Source of the DNA: an uncultured Oscillospiraceae bacterium
GTDB taxonomy: Bacteria; Bacillota; Clostridia; Oscillospirales; Ruminococcaceae
Reading direction: 5' to 3'
NCBI GenBank assembly: GCA_905197685.1
Contig: CAJJZS010000002.1
Span: 207,026 to 271,025, forward strand
DNA length: 64,000 nucleotides
The notes beneath the pieces are model-generated. The model worked only from the letters and a program-made list of their open reading frames with translations, was not told where the DNA came from and did no database searches. Both the position numbers and the translations under genes were made by a program. Within the stretch, counting starts at the first letter, position 1; the number at the start of each line of letters is the position of its first letter. Positions 34,476-43,704 of the stretch are shown one piece after another.

Positions 34476-35720
34476 ATGTCCTCCCTTTTCATTCAAAACA
34501 TCGGTATGCTTGCTACCGCCTGCGGCTCCTGCGCCAAGGGCGGCAGCGCTCAGGGAGAAATTCAAATCTTCCAAAACGCATATATTGCCGTACAGAATGA
34601 TAAAATCGTCGCTGTCGGTCAGGGGGAATTTCCCAAAAACCTGATTGACGAACAAACCCAAATCATCGACGCAAAGGGTAAGCTCGTCACTGCCGGTTTG
34701 GTGGACGCTCACACCCATCTGGTGTTCGGCGGTTGGAGAGAAAACGAGCTGGCGTTAAAGCTGCACGGTGTTCCCTATCTGGATATTTTGGCGCAGGGCG
34801 GCGGTATTTTATCTACCGTACGCAGCACCAGAAAAGCAACCGAAGAAGAATTGTTCCAAAAAACCGCGTCCGTATTGGATACCATGCTCTCTTTAGGCAC
34901 AACAACCTGCGAAGCAAAAAGCGGATACGGGCTGGATTTTGAAAACGAATTAAAACAGTTAACCATTACCAAACGCTTAAACGAAAGCCAGCCTGTCGAT
35001 TTAATTTCCACCTTTATGGCAGCTCATGCCGTTCCCGAAGAATATAAGGAAAATCGGGAAGAATATATCTCCTTAATCATCGAACAGATGATTCCGTATG
35101 TTGCGGAACACCACCTTGCGCAGTTCTGCGATGTGTTCTGTGAAACGGGCGTATTCTCCGCAGAAGAATCCCGCCGAATCCTCACCGCAGCGCAGAAACA
35201 CGGATTGGGCGCAAAAATCCACGCGGACGAAATCGACCCTATCGGCGGCTCTGTTCTTGCGGGGGAAATCGGAGCGGTATCTGCCGAACATCTGATTGTC
35301 TGCCCCGATGAAGGCATCGAGTCGATGGCAAAGGGCAAAACAATTGCCTGTTTGCTGCCTGCCACCTCGTTCTATCTGGGAGCAACTTTCGCCCCCGCCA
35401 AAAAGATGATTGAAGCGGGCGTTCCCGTTGCGGTTGCCAGCGACTTTAATCCCGGCTCAACTCCAAACCTTTCTTTGCAGCTTGCGATGAATATCGCCTG
35501 CTACCGTTACCGCATGACTCCGGAGGAGGTTTTGACCGCCGCCACCTTAAACGCAGCGGCTGCCATCGGACAGGCTGAGCGCATCGGCAGTGTGGAGGTC
35601 GGAAAGCAAGCAGACCTGCTGATTTGGGACGCCGACAATCTGAATTTTATTTTTTATCGTTACGGAAACAATCTTGTTCGGACCGTTATCAAAAACGGCA
35701 AGATTGTAAAAGAAAATTGA
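34476..35720 (+). CDS. hutI: Imidazolonepropionase
   Basis: The 414-aa amidohydrolase has DAHTHLVFGG (metal-binding His pair), KSGYGLDFENELKQL, MAAHAVPEEY, KIHADEIDPIGG and VASDFNPGSTPN with the catalytic Asp. It opens the imidazolone ring to N-formimino-glutamate. The ATG at 34476 follows AAAGGAG; the longer frame from 34413 overlaps ftcD and is rejected. It lies 22 nt after ftcD, so the two are translationally close. Confidence 0.95.
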   Translation: MSSLFIQNIGMLATACGSCAKGGSAQGEIQIFQNAYIAVQNDKIVAVGQGEFPKNLIDEQTQIIDAKGKLVTAGLVDAHTHLVFGGWRENELALKLHGVPYLDILAQGGGILSTVRSTRKATEEELFQKTASVLDTMLSLGTTTCEAKSGYGLDFENELKQLTITKRLNESQPVDLISTFMAAHAVPEEYKENREEYISLIIEQMIPYVAEHHLAQFCDVFCETGVFSAEESRRILTAAQKHGLGAKIHADEIDPIGGSVLAGEIGAVSAEHLIVCPDEGIESMAKGKTIACLLPATSFYLGATFAPAKKMIEAGVPVAVASDFNPGSTPNLSLQLAMNIACYRYRMTPEEVLTAATLNAAAAIGQAERIGSVEVGKQADLLIWDADNLNFIFYRYGNNLVRTVIKNGKIVKEN

Positions 35721-35751
35721 TTCCTGTTTTTTGAAAGAAGGATTGATTCAA

Positions 35752-36378
35752 ATGAAACTGACCGATATGCAGGTAAAAGAGTTTATTGATGTTTTGGCTT
35801 CCGATGCTCCCGCTCCGGGCGGTGGCTCCGCAGCGGCATTAGCCGGCGCAATGGGCGCAGGACTGGGTAAAATGGTCGCTTCCTTAACAATCGGCAAACC
35901 GAAATATGCGGAATATGAAGAAAAAGCCAAAGAGATTTTTGAGCGCGGCGGCGAACTGAGCAAACAGCTTGTTGTTGCCATTGACCGTGACACCGAATCC
36001 TTTGACGGGGTATCCGCTGTTTTTGCAATGCCGAAAAACACCGATGAAGAAAAAGCTGCCCGCAAAGAAGCGATGCAGAAAGCATTAAAAGAGGCTACCT
36101 TGGTTCCTTACCACACCATGGAACTGTGTCTGGAATCGCTGAAGGTTGTCGAAATGGGCGTCGGCTGCACCAACACCAGCGCCGCCAGCGACTTGGGCGT
36201 TGCTTCCTTAAATTTAAAAGCGGCAGTACAGGGCGCATGGTTGAATGTTTTGATTAACCTTGCCGGAATCCGTGACGAAGCGTTTATTAACGAATACCGC
36301 GAAAAAGGAGAGCAGCTTCTCAAAGAAGCTCTCCCATTGGCTGATAAAATTTATACCGACATCTTAAACAGCCTTTAA
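35752..36378 (+). CDS. fchA: Formimidoyltetrahydrofolate cyclodeaminase
   Basis: The 208-aa helical protein has the cyclodeaminase signature APAPGGGSAAALAGAMGAGL near residue 27 and VGCTNTSAASDLGVA. It releases ammonia from formimino-THF to give 5,10-methenyl-THF, which feeds one-carbon metabolism or ATP formation via formyl-THF. AGAAGGA sits about 10 nt before the ATG at 35752; a TTG seven codons earlier is less likely. It is the last gene of the operon, 31 nt after hutI. Confidence 0.93.
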   Translation: MKLTDMQVKEFIDVLASDAPAPGGGSAAALAGAMGAGLGKMVASLTIGKPKYAEYEEKAKEIFERGGELSKQLVVAIDRDTESFDGVSAVFAMPKNTDEEKAARKEAMQKALKEATLVPYHTMELCLESLKVVEMGVGCTNTSAASDLGVASLNLKAAVQGAWLNVLINLAGIRDEAFINEYREKGEQLLKEALPLADKIYTDILNSL

Positions 36379-36409
36379 ACTCTGTTAAACTTTGTTTTAT
36401 CTGTAACCT

Positions 36410-36450
36410 TTCAGAGGAGCTTTTCAAAATGAAGAGCTCCTCTTTTTTTG
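36410..36450 (+). terminator. Terminator of the hut operon
   Basis: Stem GAGGAGCT/AGCTCCTC followed by T7. The stretch 36451-36665 is T-rich with only short shadow frames; I see nothing functional in it. Confidence 0.88.
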
Positions 36451-36667
36451 TCGACTTTGTATTTTTATACCAAACGGTTTTCGCTTGTTTTTTTATTTTT
36501 CCCTTTCCTTCTTGGTTTTTCTCCCGCTTGTTTATTTTGTCGAACATTTTCCTTCGCCGTCCTCAGCATTTCCCGCCAAACACAGACAGAAACTGCCGAC
36601 TGTGTTTCCCGATTTCCCAACAAAAGAAAAACAAATCCGATATTTTTGCTTAAAAGCTTCCGGACAA

Positions 36668-36712
36668 AAAAACAGCTGCCGGTATAAAAACCGACAGCCG
36701 TTCTTTTTTGTC
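36668..36712 (-). terminator. Terminator of ftsH
   Basis: On the minus strand CGGCTGTCGGT/ACCGGCAGCTG, with one mismatch, then T7. Confidence 0.8.
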
Positions 36713-36719
36713 TAAAAAC

Positions 36720-38555
36720 TTACGGAGTTTCCTCTTTCCTGTTTAAAATCTCCATAAATTCCTCGCCTGTTATCGTTTCTTTTTCCAACAGATATTCTGC
36801 CAGTTCGTGCAGCTTGGGAAGATTTTGAGAAAGGATTTCCTTTGCCTTAGTATAACAGCCTGCAATCAAATCACAAACTTCTTCATCAATCTGCGCCGCT
36901 GTCTGCTCCGAGCAGGCAAGGGAGGCATCTCCGCCCAGATACTGGTTGTTTACCGTTTCCAAAGCAACCATTCCAAAACGCTCGCTCATGCCCAAACGGG
37001 TAATCATCGCTCTTGCCAGCTTTGTCGCCTGTTCAATATCGTTGGAAGCGCCGGAAGTAACAGAACCGAAAATCAGTTCTTCCGCCGCTCTGCCGCCGGT
37101 ATAGGTTGCAATCTTATTGATTGCCTCTTCCTTGCTCATTAACAGCGTTTCTTCCTCCGCTACCTGCATGGTATAACCCAATGCGCCGGAGGTTCGCGGA
37201 ATAATGGTAATCTTATGAACCGGAGCGGAGTTTTTCTGCATCGCCGCAACCAGCGCATGACCGATTTCGTGATATGCCACAATCTTTCGCTCTTTCGGAG
37301 AAACAACCGCGCCTTTGCGCTGATAACCTGCAATTACAGTTTCCACCGCTTCTTCCAGATCTTCCTGTTCCACGCAAACACGCTGACTGCGCACTGCCCG
37401 CAGCGCAGCTTCGTTGACAATATTGGCAAGCTCTGCGCCGGATGCGCCCGCAGTTGCCTTTGCAATCGCGGAATAATCAATTTGTTCGCACATCTTTTTG
37501 TCTTTTGCGTGTACCCGCAAAATCGCTTCTCTGCCCGCCAAATCAGGCAGCTCCACCGGTATTCTGCGGTCAAACCTTCCCGGACGCAGCAGCGCCTGGT
37601 CCAGGCTTTCCGGTCGGTTGGTGGCTGCCAAAATGACAACGCCCTTCTTTCCGTCAAAGCCGTCCATCTCGGTCAGCAGCTGATTAAGGGTCTGTTCCCG
37701 CTCGTCGTTTCCGCCCATGCCTGCGCCGTCACGCTTTTTGCCGATGGTATCAATCTCGTCAATAAAAACGATACACGGCGCCTTTTCCTGCGCCTGATGG
37801 AACAAATCTCTCACCCTTGCAGCTCCCGCGCCCACAAACATTTCTACAAATTCCGAACCGGAAATCGAGAAAAACGGAACATTCGCTTCACCTGCAACTG
37901 CCTTTGCAAGCAGGGTTTTGCCGGTTCCGGGAGGACCCACCAGCAGTGCGCCTTTGGGCATCTGCGCGCCTATCGCTTCATATTTTTGCGGATTATGCAA
38001 AAAGTCCACAATTTCGCTCAACGCTTCCTTTGCTTCGTCCTCTCCCGCAACGTCGGCAAATGTTTTTCCGGTCTGGGCTTCCACATACACCTTGGCGTTG
38101 CTCTTGCCAAAGGTCATGGCATTGGAACCGCCCATCCGCTTTTCCAGATTCTTAGAAAGGATTCTTCCGACCAAAACAAAGATCAAAATCGGTCCGCCTA
38201 CGCTGATTAACAGATACAGCAGCGGGGACATCTCTTCTTCGATTTCCTTGCCGTAGATAACCTTTGCATTTTGCAGCTTGTCCACCAGATTGGGGTCGCC
38301 CATATTTCCGGTGATATAGATGCAGTGATCCTCTTCATCCTTTAAAAGATACTCTATCTTTTGATCCAAAACCTCGACCTGTTCTATCTTTCCGTCATTC
38401 AGGTCATTCATAAACTTACTGTAATCCACCTCAACCTCTGCGCGGCGAAACAATGCCGGAAACAAAAAGGTATTCAGCAGCATCAAAATCAGCAGCGCCA
38501 CTACATAATAATACAGCAACGGCTTTTTTACCTTTGGATTTTTTACCTCATTCAT
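36720..38555 (-). CDS. ftsH: ATP-dependent zinc metalloprotease FtsH
   Basis: The 611-aa protein has two N-terminal membrane helices flanking a small extracytoplasmic domain. The AAA+ module follows, with Walker [14 protein letters not shown], Walker B IVFIDEID and second-region-of-homology [20 protein letters not shown]. The M41 peptidase domain has the zinc motif HEIGH. It extracts and degrades membrane and short-lived cytosolic proteins. I start at the ATG at 38555 (AGGAG 9 nt upstream, [12 protein letters not shown]); the 21 residues added by the longer frame are not family-like. The Cys/Asn-rich gene upstream has its own terminator. Confidence 0.93.
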   Translation of the reverse strand: MNEVKNPKVKKPLLYYYVVALLILMLLNTFLFPALFRRAEVEVDYSKFMNDLNDGKIEQVEVLDQKIEYLLKDEEDHCIYITGNMGDPNLVDKLQNAKVIYGKEIEEEMSPLLYLLISVGGPILIFVLVGRILSKNLEKRMGGSNAMTFGKSNAKVYVEAQTGKTFADVAGEDEAKEALSEIVDFLHNPQKYEAIGAQMPKGALLVGPPGTGKTLLAKAVAGEANVPFFSISGSEFVEMFVGAGAARVRDLFHQAQEKAPCIVFIDEIDTIGKKRDGAGMGGNDEREQTLNQLLTEMDGFDGKKGVVILAATNRPESLDQALLRPGRFDRRIPVELPDLAGREAILRVHAKDKKMCEQIDYSAIAKATAGASGAELANIVNEAALRAVRSQRVCVEQEDLEEAVETVIAGYQRKGAVVSPKERKIVAYHEIGHALVAAMQKNSAPVHKITIIPRTSGALGYTMQVAEEETLLMSKEEAINKIATYTGGRAAEELIFGSVTSGASNDIEQATKLARAMITRLGMSERFGMVALETVNNQYLGGDASLACSEQTAAQIDEEVCDLIAGCYTKAKEILSQNLPKLHELAEYLLEKETITGEEFMEILNRKEETP

Positions 38556-38702
38556 CCTGCTCCACTCCTGTTTTCTTGATTTCAAGGCAATTCTATTGCA
38601 AATTTCTCCAAAAATCAACCGTTATGTTCTAATCTTTACAAAAAATTTCGATTGTACACATTTTATATCATTCCCGTCAAGAGTAGAAAACATTCCGAGC
38701 AG

Positions 38703-38739
38703 ACAAAAAGTCCCGAGAGTTTCCCCTCGAGACTTTTCC
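38703..38739 (-). terminator. Terminator of the Cys/Asn-rich gene
   Basis: AAAAGTCTCGAG/CTCGGGACTTTT stem with one mismatch and a T5 tail on the minus strand. Confidence 0.78.
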
Positions 38740-38755
38740 CGCCGTTTTGGGTTGA

Positions 38756-38980
38756 TTAGTCACAGCAGCAGCAATTATTGCAGCTGTTGTTGCAGCCGCA
38801 GTTGTTGCAGCCACAGCCGTTATTGCAGCCATTGTTGCAGCCGCAGTTGTTGTTACAGCCGTTGTTGCAGCCGCAGCCCCAGTTGCCGTTGCTTCCGCTG
38901 CAATTAAAACTGCATCCGCCGCCGCAGAAAATGAGAATCAACAGAATGATAATCCACCAGCAGTTGTTGTTACCGTACAT
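38756..38980 (-). CDS. Cys/Asn-rich small protein, probable spore-associated (high-cysteine HCB-like)
   Basis: The 74-aa product has a short N-terminus, one hydrophobic segment (CWWIIILLILIFCGGG), and then about 40 residues made almost only of Cys, Asn and Gly in repeated GCNN units (GCGCNNGCNNNCGCNNGC), ending CNNCCCCD. It resembles clostridial proteins annotated from memory as 'chorion class high-cysteine HCB protein'. GGAGG lies 9 nt before the ATG. A SigK-like promoter precedes it, which suggests mother-cell expression and a coat or metal-binding role (inference). Confidence 0.7.
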   Translation of the reverse strand: MYGNNNCWWIIILLILIFCGGGCSFNCSGSNGNWGCGCNNGCNNNCGCNNGCNNGCGCNNCGCNNSCNNCCCCD

Positions 38981-39013
38981 AGATAAGTACCTCCTAAATC
39001 ATTGGTTTCAAAC

Positions 39014-39041
39014 CATACTATGAAAAACGGAGAAAAGCGGT
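39014..39041 (-). promoter_or_regulatory. Candidate SigK/SigE-type promoter of the Cys/Asn-rich gene
   Basis: On the minus strand AC (39040-39041), 17 nt, CATAGTATG (39014-39022) approximates the SigK pattern AC-N16/17-CATAnnnTA. A TGGTTTcAAACCA palindrome (39004-39016) overlaps its downstream edge. No SigA-like boxes are seen here. The rest of the gap to 39248 shows nothing else. Confidence 0.5.
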
Positions 39042-39248
39042 TCCTGAATGACAGGCTGTTTTCAAAATATTTTTATCCGATTCGGAATAAAAAGACCGAG
39101 GATTCCAATATTCTGCTATGTCGGGAGAAGCTCGTGATTTTTATTTTTTGCTCCCGCCGCCCGTTCGGAGTTTTGTTTTTCCGTCGTTCATTATCAGTAT
39201 AAGCAGATTGAGAAAAAAGTGTTCCCGCTTTTCTCAAATTCTTTTTAT

Positions 39249-39275
39249 CTTTTGCAAAGACCTTTTTTGCAAAAG
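39249..39275 (+). repeat. Inverted repeat in the clpC leader
   Basis: CTTTTGCAAA (39249-39258) and TTTGCAAAAG (39266-39275) form a perfect 10-bp stem 6 nt before the AAGGAGG ribosome-binding site. It could be an operator or an RNA hairpin limiting translation. It does not match the CtsR heptad repeat. Confidence 0.6.
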
Positions 39276-39296
39276 TAACAGAAGGAGGATTTTTTC

Positions 39297-41807
39297 ATGT
39301 TTCGATTTCGGGGTTTTACCGTGCGCGCCAACGACGCCGTCAATCTTGCGGTGTCGCAGGCCTGTTTATTAGGACATACTTACATCGGAAGCGAACACCT
39401 TTTGCTCGGTTTATTGTTGGAGGGTTCCAACGCTGCGGCTGTCGCCTTAACGCAGCGCGGAATCACTGCCGAAAATCTGTTGGAGCTTTTGGTGAAAACG
39501 GTGGGCAGAGGGATTCCTTCCAAGCTGACTCCCGGCGACATGACCCCTCGCTGCCGCCGCATTTTGGAGCAAAGTATTCTGGAAAGCAGAAAAAAAGAGG
39601 GCGAAACGGTCGGCACGGAAGATATTTTGCTGAGCATTTTAAAAGAAAAGGATTGCTACGGCGTGCGCTTTATCATTCAATCGGGCGTTGACCCTCTGAT
39701 TTTATTCCAAGACTTAAAGGACAGCATGAAATTTTCCGGCGGGGTTTCTTCTTCTCCAAACTCTTCCTCTGTCAAAACAGAGCCGGTCCGAACGGTACTT
39801 TTAGAAAAATTTGGCAGGGATTTAACCGAAAAAGCCAAAAACAAACAGCTTGACCCCATCATCGGCAGAGAAAAAGAGATTGAACGAACGGTAAGAATCC
39901 TTTCCAGAAGGAGCAAAAACAATCCCTGTCTGATTGGGGAAGCCGGTGTCGGCAAGACAGCGATTGCCGAAGGACTTGCGCAGCGCATCGCTTCGGGAAA
40001 AGTTCCCCCTGTTCTTCTTTCCAAACGACTGATTGCCCTCGACCTGGTTTCGGTGGTTGCAGGAACCAAATACCGCGGCGAATTTGAAGAGCGCGTTAAA
40101 AACATTATGGACGAAGCGGCAAACGCCAAAAACATCATTCTGTTCATTGACGAAATCCATAATATCATCGGGGCGGGCGCGGCAGAAGGTTCGATTGACG
40201 CCGCAAATATCCTAAAACCGCAGCTTTCCCGCGGCGAGATTCAAATCTTAGGCGCAACCACCATCGCAGAATACCGCCGCTATATCGAAAAAGACAGCGC
40301 GTTAGAGCGACGGTTTCAAAGCGTGTTGGTGGAGGAACCCTCCGAGGAACAGGCAATCCGTATCCTGCGGGGCATTTTACCCGCCTATGAACAGCATCAC
40401 AATGTCACCATTAACGAGGAGGCGGTGGAGGCTGCGGTGCGCCTTTCCCGCAGATATTTAAGTGAACGCTTTTTGCCCGATAAAGCCATCGACCTTATGG
40501 ACGAAGCTGCCGCAAAGGTTTCGCAGCAAGGGCTTACCCGACAGGACAGCGAATACCAAAAGCTGGAAGAATGCTTTCGGGAGCTTCATGAACAGAAGGA
40601 AGCGGCAATCCTGCGTCAAAACTTTGAACAGGCAGCTTTTCTGCGGGACCGCGAAGCGCAGGCTTTGGAGCGCCTGACCCTTTTTTCCGAGCGAAAGCAG
40701 GAACAGTGCAGCAAACCGGTCGTTTCTGCCCGAGATGTCGCGCAAATCATCTCGGAAAGCACCGGAATCGAGGTTTCCTCCCTGATGTCCCGTATGCTGC
40801 CCCATTCGGAGCAGGCGCGCCGCCTTTTATTTTTGGAAAATGCCCTCTCCAAACGGGTTATCGGGCAGGAAAAAGCGGTAAGCGCGGTCGCTCAGGCAAT
40901 TCGCCGCTCTCGGGTCGGCTTAAATGACCCCAAACGCCCCTGCGCCTCCTTTTTGTTTTTGGGACCGACCGGAGTCGGAAAAACCGAGCTGTGCAAGGCG
41001 CTTGCCGAAGAGCTGTTCGGCTCCGAGGACTGTATGATTCGTCTGGATATGTCCGAATATATGGAAAAAAACTCGGTTTCCCGCATGATTGGCTCTCCCC
41101 CCGGTTATGTGGGGTTTGAGGAGGGCGGTCAGCTTACCGAGCAAATCCGCAGAAAGCCATATTCTGTGGTGCTGCTGGACGAGGTGGAAAAGGCGCACCC
41201 TGATGTTTTAAATCTGCTGCTCCAACTTTTGGAAGACGGAATGCTCCGGGATTCCCAGGGCAGAAAGGCTTGTTTTCGCAACAGCATCGTCATTATGACC
41301 TCTAACTTAGGGGCAAGGCACTTTTTTCATCAATCTGTTCTGGGATTTGAATGGGAAGAAAGCGCAGAAGAAAATCGTTGCGATACTCATTTTGACTCCG
41401 AAACGAAAAACACCTCCCGCCTGTATGAACAGGTGACAGAAGAGGTTCGCCGCCATTTTTCCCCCGAATTTTTAAACCGCATTGACGAATCCATCGTTTT
41501 CTCTCAGCTCAAAGAGCCGCAGCTTCTGCAAATTTGCAGCCGTCTTTTGGAGCAGCTTGCCAAACGCCTTGCCGGTCTTAATATCCGCTTAGAATGTACC
41601 GATTCCGCTTTAAGCAAACTGTGCGAACTTGGCTTCAGCGAAAAATACGGGGCAAGACCGCTGCGCCGCACCTTGCAGCGGGAGATTGAAACCCCTGCCG
41701 CAGAGATGATTTTAAACGGAACGCTGTATTCCGACAGCTCTCTGCTTTGCGATGTAAGGGACGGAAAACTCACCCTTTCCTGCAACAGCCCCGCCTGCTC
41801 CAAATAG
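39297..41807 (+). CDS. ClpC-type AAA+ ATPase (Clp protease ATP-binding subunit)
   Basis: The 836-aa Hsp100 has an N-terminal Clp_N double repeat (TVRANDAVNLAVSQA, HTYIGSEHLLLGLL). The first AAA+ domain has GEAGVGKTAIAEGL. The middle region is short and coiled (QEAILRQNFEQAAFLRDREAQ-like), which fits ClpC, not ClpB. The second AAA+ domain has GPTGVGKTELCKAL and the ClpC/A-type MIGSPPGYVGFEEGGQLTE, then a C-terminal D2-small domain. It unfolds substrates for ClpP or acts as a chaperone. The usual ctsR-mcsA-mcsB partners are absent, so it is a stand-alone paralogue. GGAGG precedes the ATG. Confidence 0.88.
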   Translation: MFRFRGFTVRANDAVNLAVSQACLLGHTYIGSEHLLLGLLLEGSNAAAVALTQRGITAENLLELLVKTVGRGIPSKLTPGDMTPRCRRILEQSILESRKKEGETVGTEDILLSILKEKDCYGVRFIIQSGVDPLILFQDLKDSMKFSGGVSSSPNSSSVKTEPVRTVLLEKFGRDLTEKAKNKQLDPIIGREKEIERTVRILSRRSKNNPCLIGEAGVGKTAIAEGLAQRIASGKVPPVLLSKRLIALDLVSVVAGTKYRGEFEERVKNIMDEAANAKNIILFIDEIHNIIGAGAAEGSIDAANILKPQLSRGEIQILGATTIAEYRRYIEKDSALERRFQSVLVEEPSEEQAIRILRGILPAYEQHHNVTINEEAVEAAVRLSRRYLSERFLPDKAIDLMDEAAAKVSQQGLTRQDSEYQKLEECFRELHEQKEAAILRQNFEQAAFLRDREAQALERLTLFSERKQEQCSKPVVSARDVAQIISESTGIEVSSLMSRMLPHSEQARRLLFLENALSKRVIGQEKAVSAVAQAIRRSRVGLNDPKRPCASFLFLGPTGVGKTELCKALAEELFGSEDCMIRLDMSEYMEKNSVSRMIGSPPGYVGFEEGGQLTEQIRRKPYSVVLLDEVEKAHPDVLNLLLQLLEDGMLRDSQGRKACFRNSIVIMTSNLGARHFFHQSVLGFEWEESAEENRCDTHFDSETKNTSRLYEQVTEEVRRHFSPEFLNRIDESIVFSQLKEPQLLQICSRLLEQLAKRLAGLNIRLECTDSALSKLCELGFSEKYGARPLRRTLQREIETPAAEMILNGTLYSDSSLLCDVRDGKLTLSCNSPACSK

Positions 41808-41860
41808 GAAAAGAGGAATATGCCCGCATCTTTTTGCGCGGCGTATTCCTCTTTTTTCGC
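41807..41860 (+). terminator. Terminator after the ClpC-type gene
   Basis: Long stem AAAAGAGGAATA/TATTCCTCTTTT with a hairpinned loop and T tail. Confidence 0.82.
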
Positions 41861-41901
41861 TTGTTCTTTTTTCCGGAATTTCGTTTTCCGACCGTTAATT
41901 T

Positions 41902-42666
41902 TTATACCTTTAAAATATCCAACATCTTACTGTCAATTTCCCACATATTGTTGTCGCTGTGCTGCTTTAAAAACAGTTGCAGCAGCCGCTGCGTGCAGAC
42001 AAGCATCGGCTGACGCTCAAATTCGTGCGGATAGGTCGCGCGCAGACGGAACAGAAAATCGCGGTCCAAAATGCGATAATCTTTAAACTGATGCTGTTCT
42101 TTTTTCTCATAATAACATTCCAGACGCACCAGCTTGTCCCGCACAAATTCCATCTTCGATAAAACATACAAAAAATTTTCCCGCTGTATCTCAAACAAAA
42201 TGCTGCGCAGCGCATATACAATTTCAAATTCCCACTCAATCACGGTGTCCCGAAAGGTCTGGCGGTCCATCTCCTCCAGCTGGGAGTTGTGCATTTGATT
42301 GAGTACCTGACCGGTTTTATCTGTGATGATTTTCCACTGCGAAGAGCGCACCTGCAACTTTTCGGTGGGCAGCAAAACAACGTCAAACTCCAAACCGTTT
42401 TTTAAAAAAACATACAAAAACAAGCCGCCCGGCAGCTCTTTTTCCCGAATATACAGCGCGTCGGCAAACAGTTTGTCCAGCTTTTTTCTCACCTGCGCAA
42501 TCTGGTCGGGCAAAAAGGTGGAAAGAATCAGGTCAATGTCGGAATACCCGTCCGGAAAACGCTCCACTCCCGAACCCACCTGCACAATCCCCTCTATTTC
42601 AGGGTAGGTGGAAACAACCGTCGCCGCCTGAATCAAAAGTTTTGCCCGCTCTTTTTCCGTATACAT
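41902..42666 (-). CDS. Nucleotidyltransferase-domain protein
   Basis: The 254-aa protein has a pol-beta-type nucleotidyltransferase motif VGSGVERFPDGYSDIDLIL near residue 35 and a third acidic strand LEFDVVLLP near 95. A long helical C-terminal domain follows, as in aminoglycoside adenylyltransferases (AadE/ANT6-like). The product it makes is unknown, since such folds serve antibiotic or sugar-nucleotide transfer alike. It is the last gene of the dnaD operon; the GGGGTGA that ends dnaC provides its ribosome-binding site 10 nt before the ATG at 42666. Confidence 0.75.
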   Translation of the reverse strand: MYTEKERAKLLIQAATVVSTYPEIEGIVQVGSGVERFPDGYSDIDLILSTFLPDQIAQVRKKLDKLFADALYIREKELPGGLFLYVFLKNGLEFDVVLLPTEKLQVRSSQWKIITDKTGQVLNQMHNSQLEEMDRQTFRDTVIEWEFEIVYALRSILFEIQRENFLYVLSKMEFVRDKLVRLECYYEKKEQHQFKDYRILDRDFLFRLRATYPHEFERQPMLVCTQRLLQLFLKQHSDNNMWEIDSKMLDILKV

Positions 42667-42675
42667 AACGCTCAA

Positions 42676-43701
42676 TCACCCCATAATCTTACTTTGAATT
42701 CGTATATCCCGCCCGACAAACTCAAACTGCGTGTAGCCGCCAAACAGTCTGGATGCCAAACGGTCGGTGTACCGCTTGCTGATTTCCGGAAAGGTGAGGT
42801 TGGTGCTGATTATCGTCGGTCTGCCCTCCAGCAAGCGGGTATTGATAATATTATAAATTGCCGCAGTTACAAATTGACTTAAAAATTCGGTTCCCAAATC
42901 GTCCAAAATCAGCAGGTCACATTCCAGTACCAACGACAGATAGCTCTGCTGTTCCTCCTGCTGATAGGAAAACTGAAATTTTTCCTTTTCCAGCTTTGCC
43001 AAAAGATTCTGCGCCGAACCGTAGACAACCCCGTATCCCTTGTTGATAACCTCTCCCGCAATCGCCAGAGAAAGGTGGGTTTTTCCCAAGCCGGTGTTGC
43101 CCATAAACAAAAGGCTTGGCGAAACCTTCTGCGCTTTGCCCAGAACATGATGATTGTTCACCGAAAAATCCCTTGCATATTCCACGCAAAAGTTTTTTAC
43201 CTGCGCCATCTTTTCTCTGGGAACCACCCCGTTGGGCGCAGTCTGCGCGCTGTAATAATCCAGAGAAAAGTTAGAAAAGCGGCAGTCCTGCGGGCGGCTT
43301 GCCCCCAAATAGTCAAACGCCGCCTCCACCAGCAGTTTTTTAAAACAATCGCATTTCTCGTTCCCGATATAACCGCTGTCATTACACTTTTTACAAAAAT
43401 AATGGTCCTCCCGATAAATTTCCAGTAAGCCCGCCGCGTCCAGCAAATCGTCCCGCTGTTTTTGTAAAGCCAGACTTTGCTGCTTTAAGCGTTCAATAAT
43501 CTCCTCCAGCTCATCGGGCGCGCCCGCTACCGCCTGAATGGTTTTCATGCCCACCTGCGACAACTGGCGGTCAATCTTTTCAATCTGCGGCAGCAAGGCG
43601 TAAATCTGGCTGCGGCAGTGGGCGGACTGCTCCTTTGCATACTGCCGCCGCTGAGAAAGCACCGCCGCCGCTTTATCATATATTTCTTTCGGATAACCCA
43701 T
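42676..43701 (-). CDS. DnaC/DnaI-type helicase loader ATPase
   Basis: The 341-aa protein has an N-terminal coiled-coil region, a zinc-binding-like Cys cluster (CKKCNDSGYIGNEKCDC near residue 103) and an AAA+ domain with Walker A MGNTGLGKTHLSLAIA and Walker B LLILDDLGTE. This is the layout of Gram-positive DnaI/DnaC loaders, which place the replicative helicase on DNA. Its operon partner is a DnaD-domain protein, in line with primosome assembly. The transglutaminase-like gene lies 3 nt upstream. Confidence 0.88.
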   Translation of the reverse strand: MGYPKEIYDKAAAVLSQRRQYAKEQSAHCRSQIYALLPQIEKIDRQLSQVGMKTIQAVAGAPDELEEIIERLKQQSLALQKQRDDLLDAAGLLEIYREDHYFCKKCNDSGYIGNEKCDCFKKLLVEAAFDYLGASRPQDCRFSNFSLDYYSAQTAPNGVVPREKMAQVKNFCVEYARDFSVNNHHVLGKAQKVSPSLLFMGNTGLGKTHLSLAIAGEVINKGYGVVYGSAQNLLAKLEKEKFQFSYQQEEQQSYLSLVLECDLLILDDLGTEFLSQFVTAAIYNIINTRLLEGRPTIISTNLTFPEISKRYTDRLASRLFGGYTQFEFVGRDIRIQSKIMG

Positions 43702-43704
43702 CTG

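Noticed and set aside
38770..38930. Short-period repeats that might be a CRISPR array
   Set aside because: The repeats are codon-phased GCNN units of the Cys/Asn-rich protein, with no spacers.
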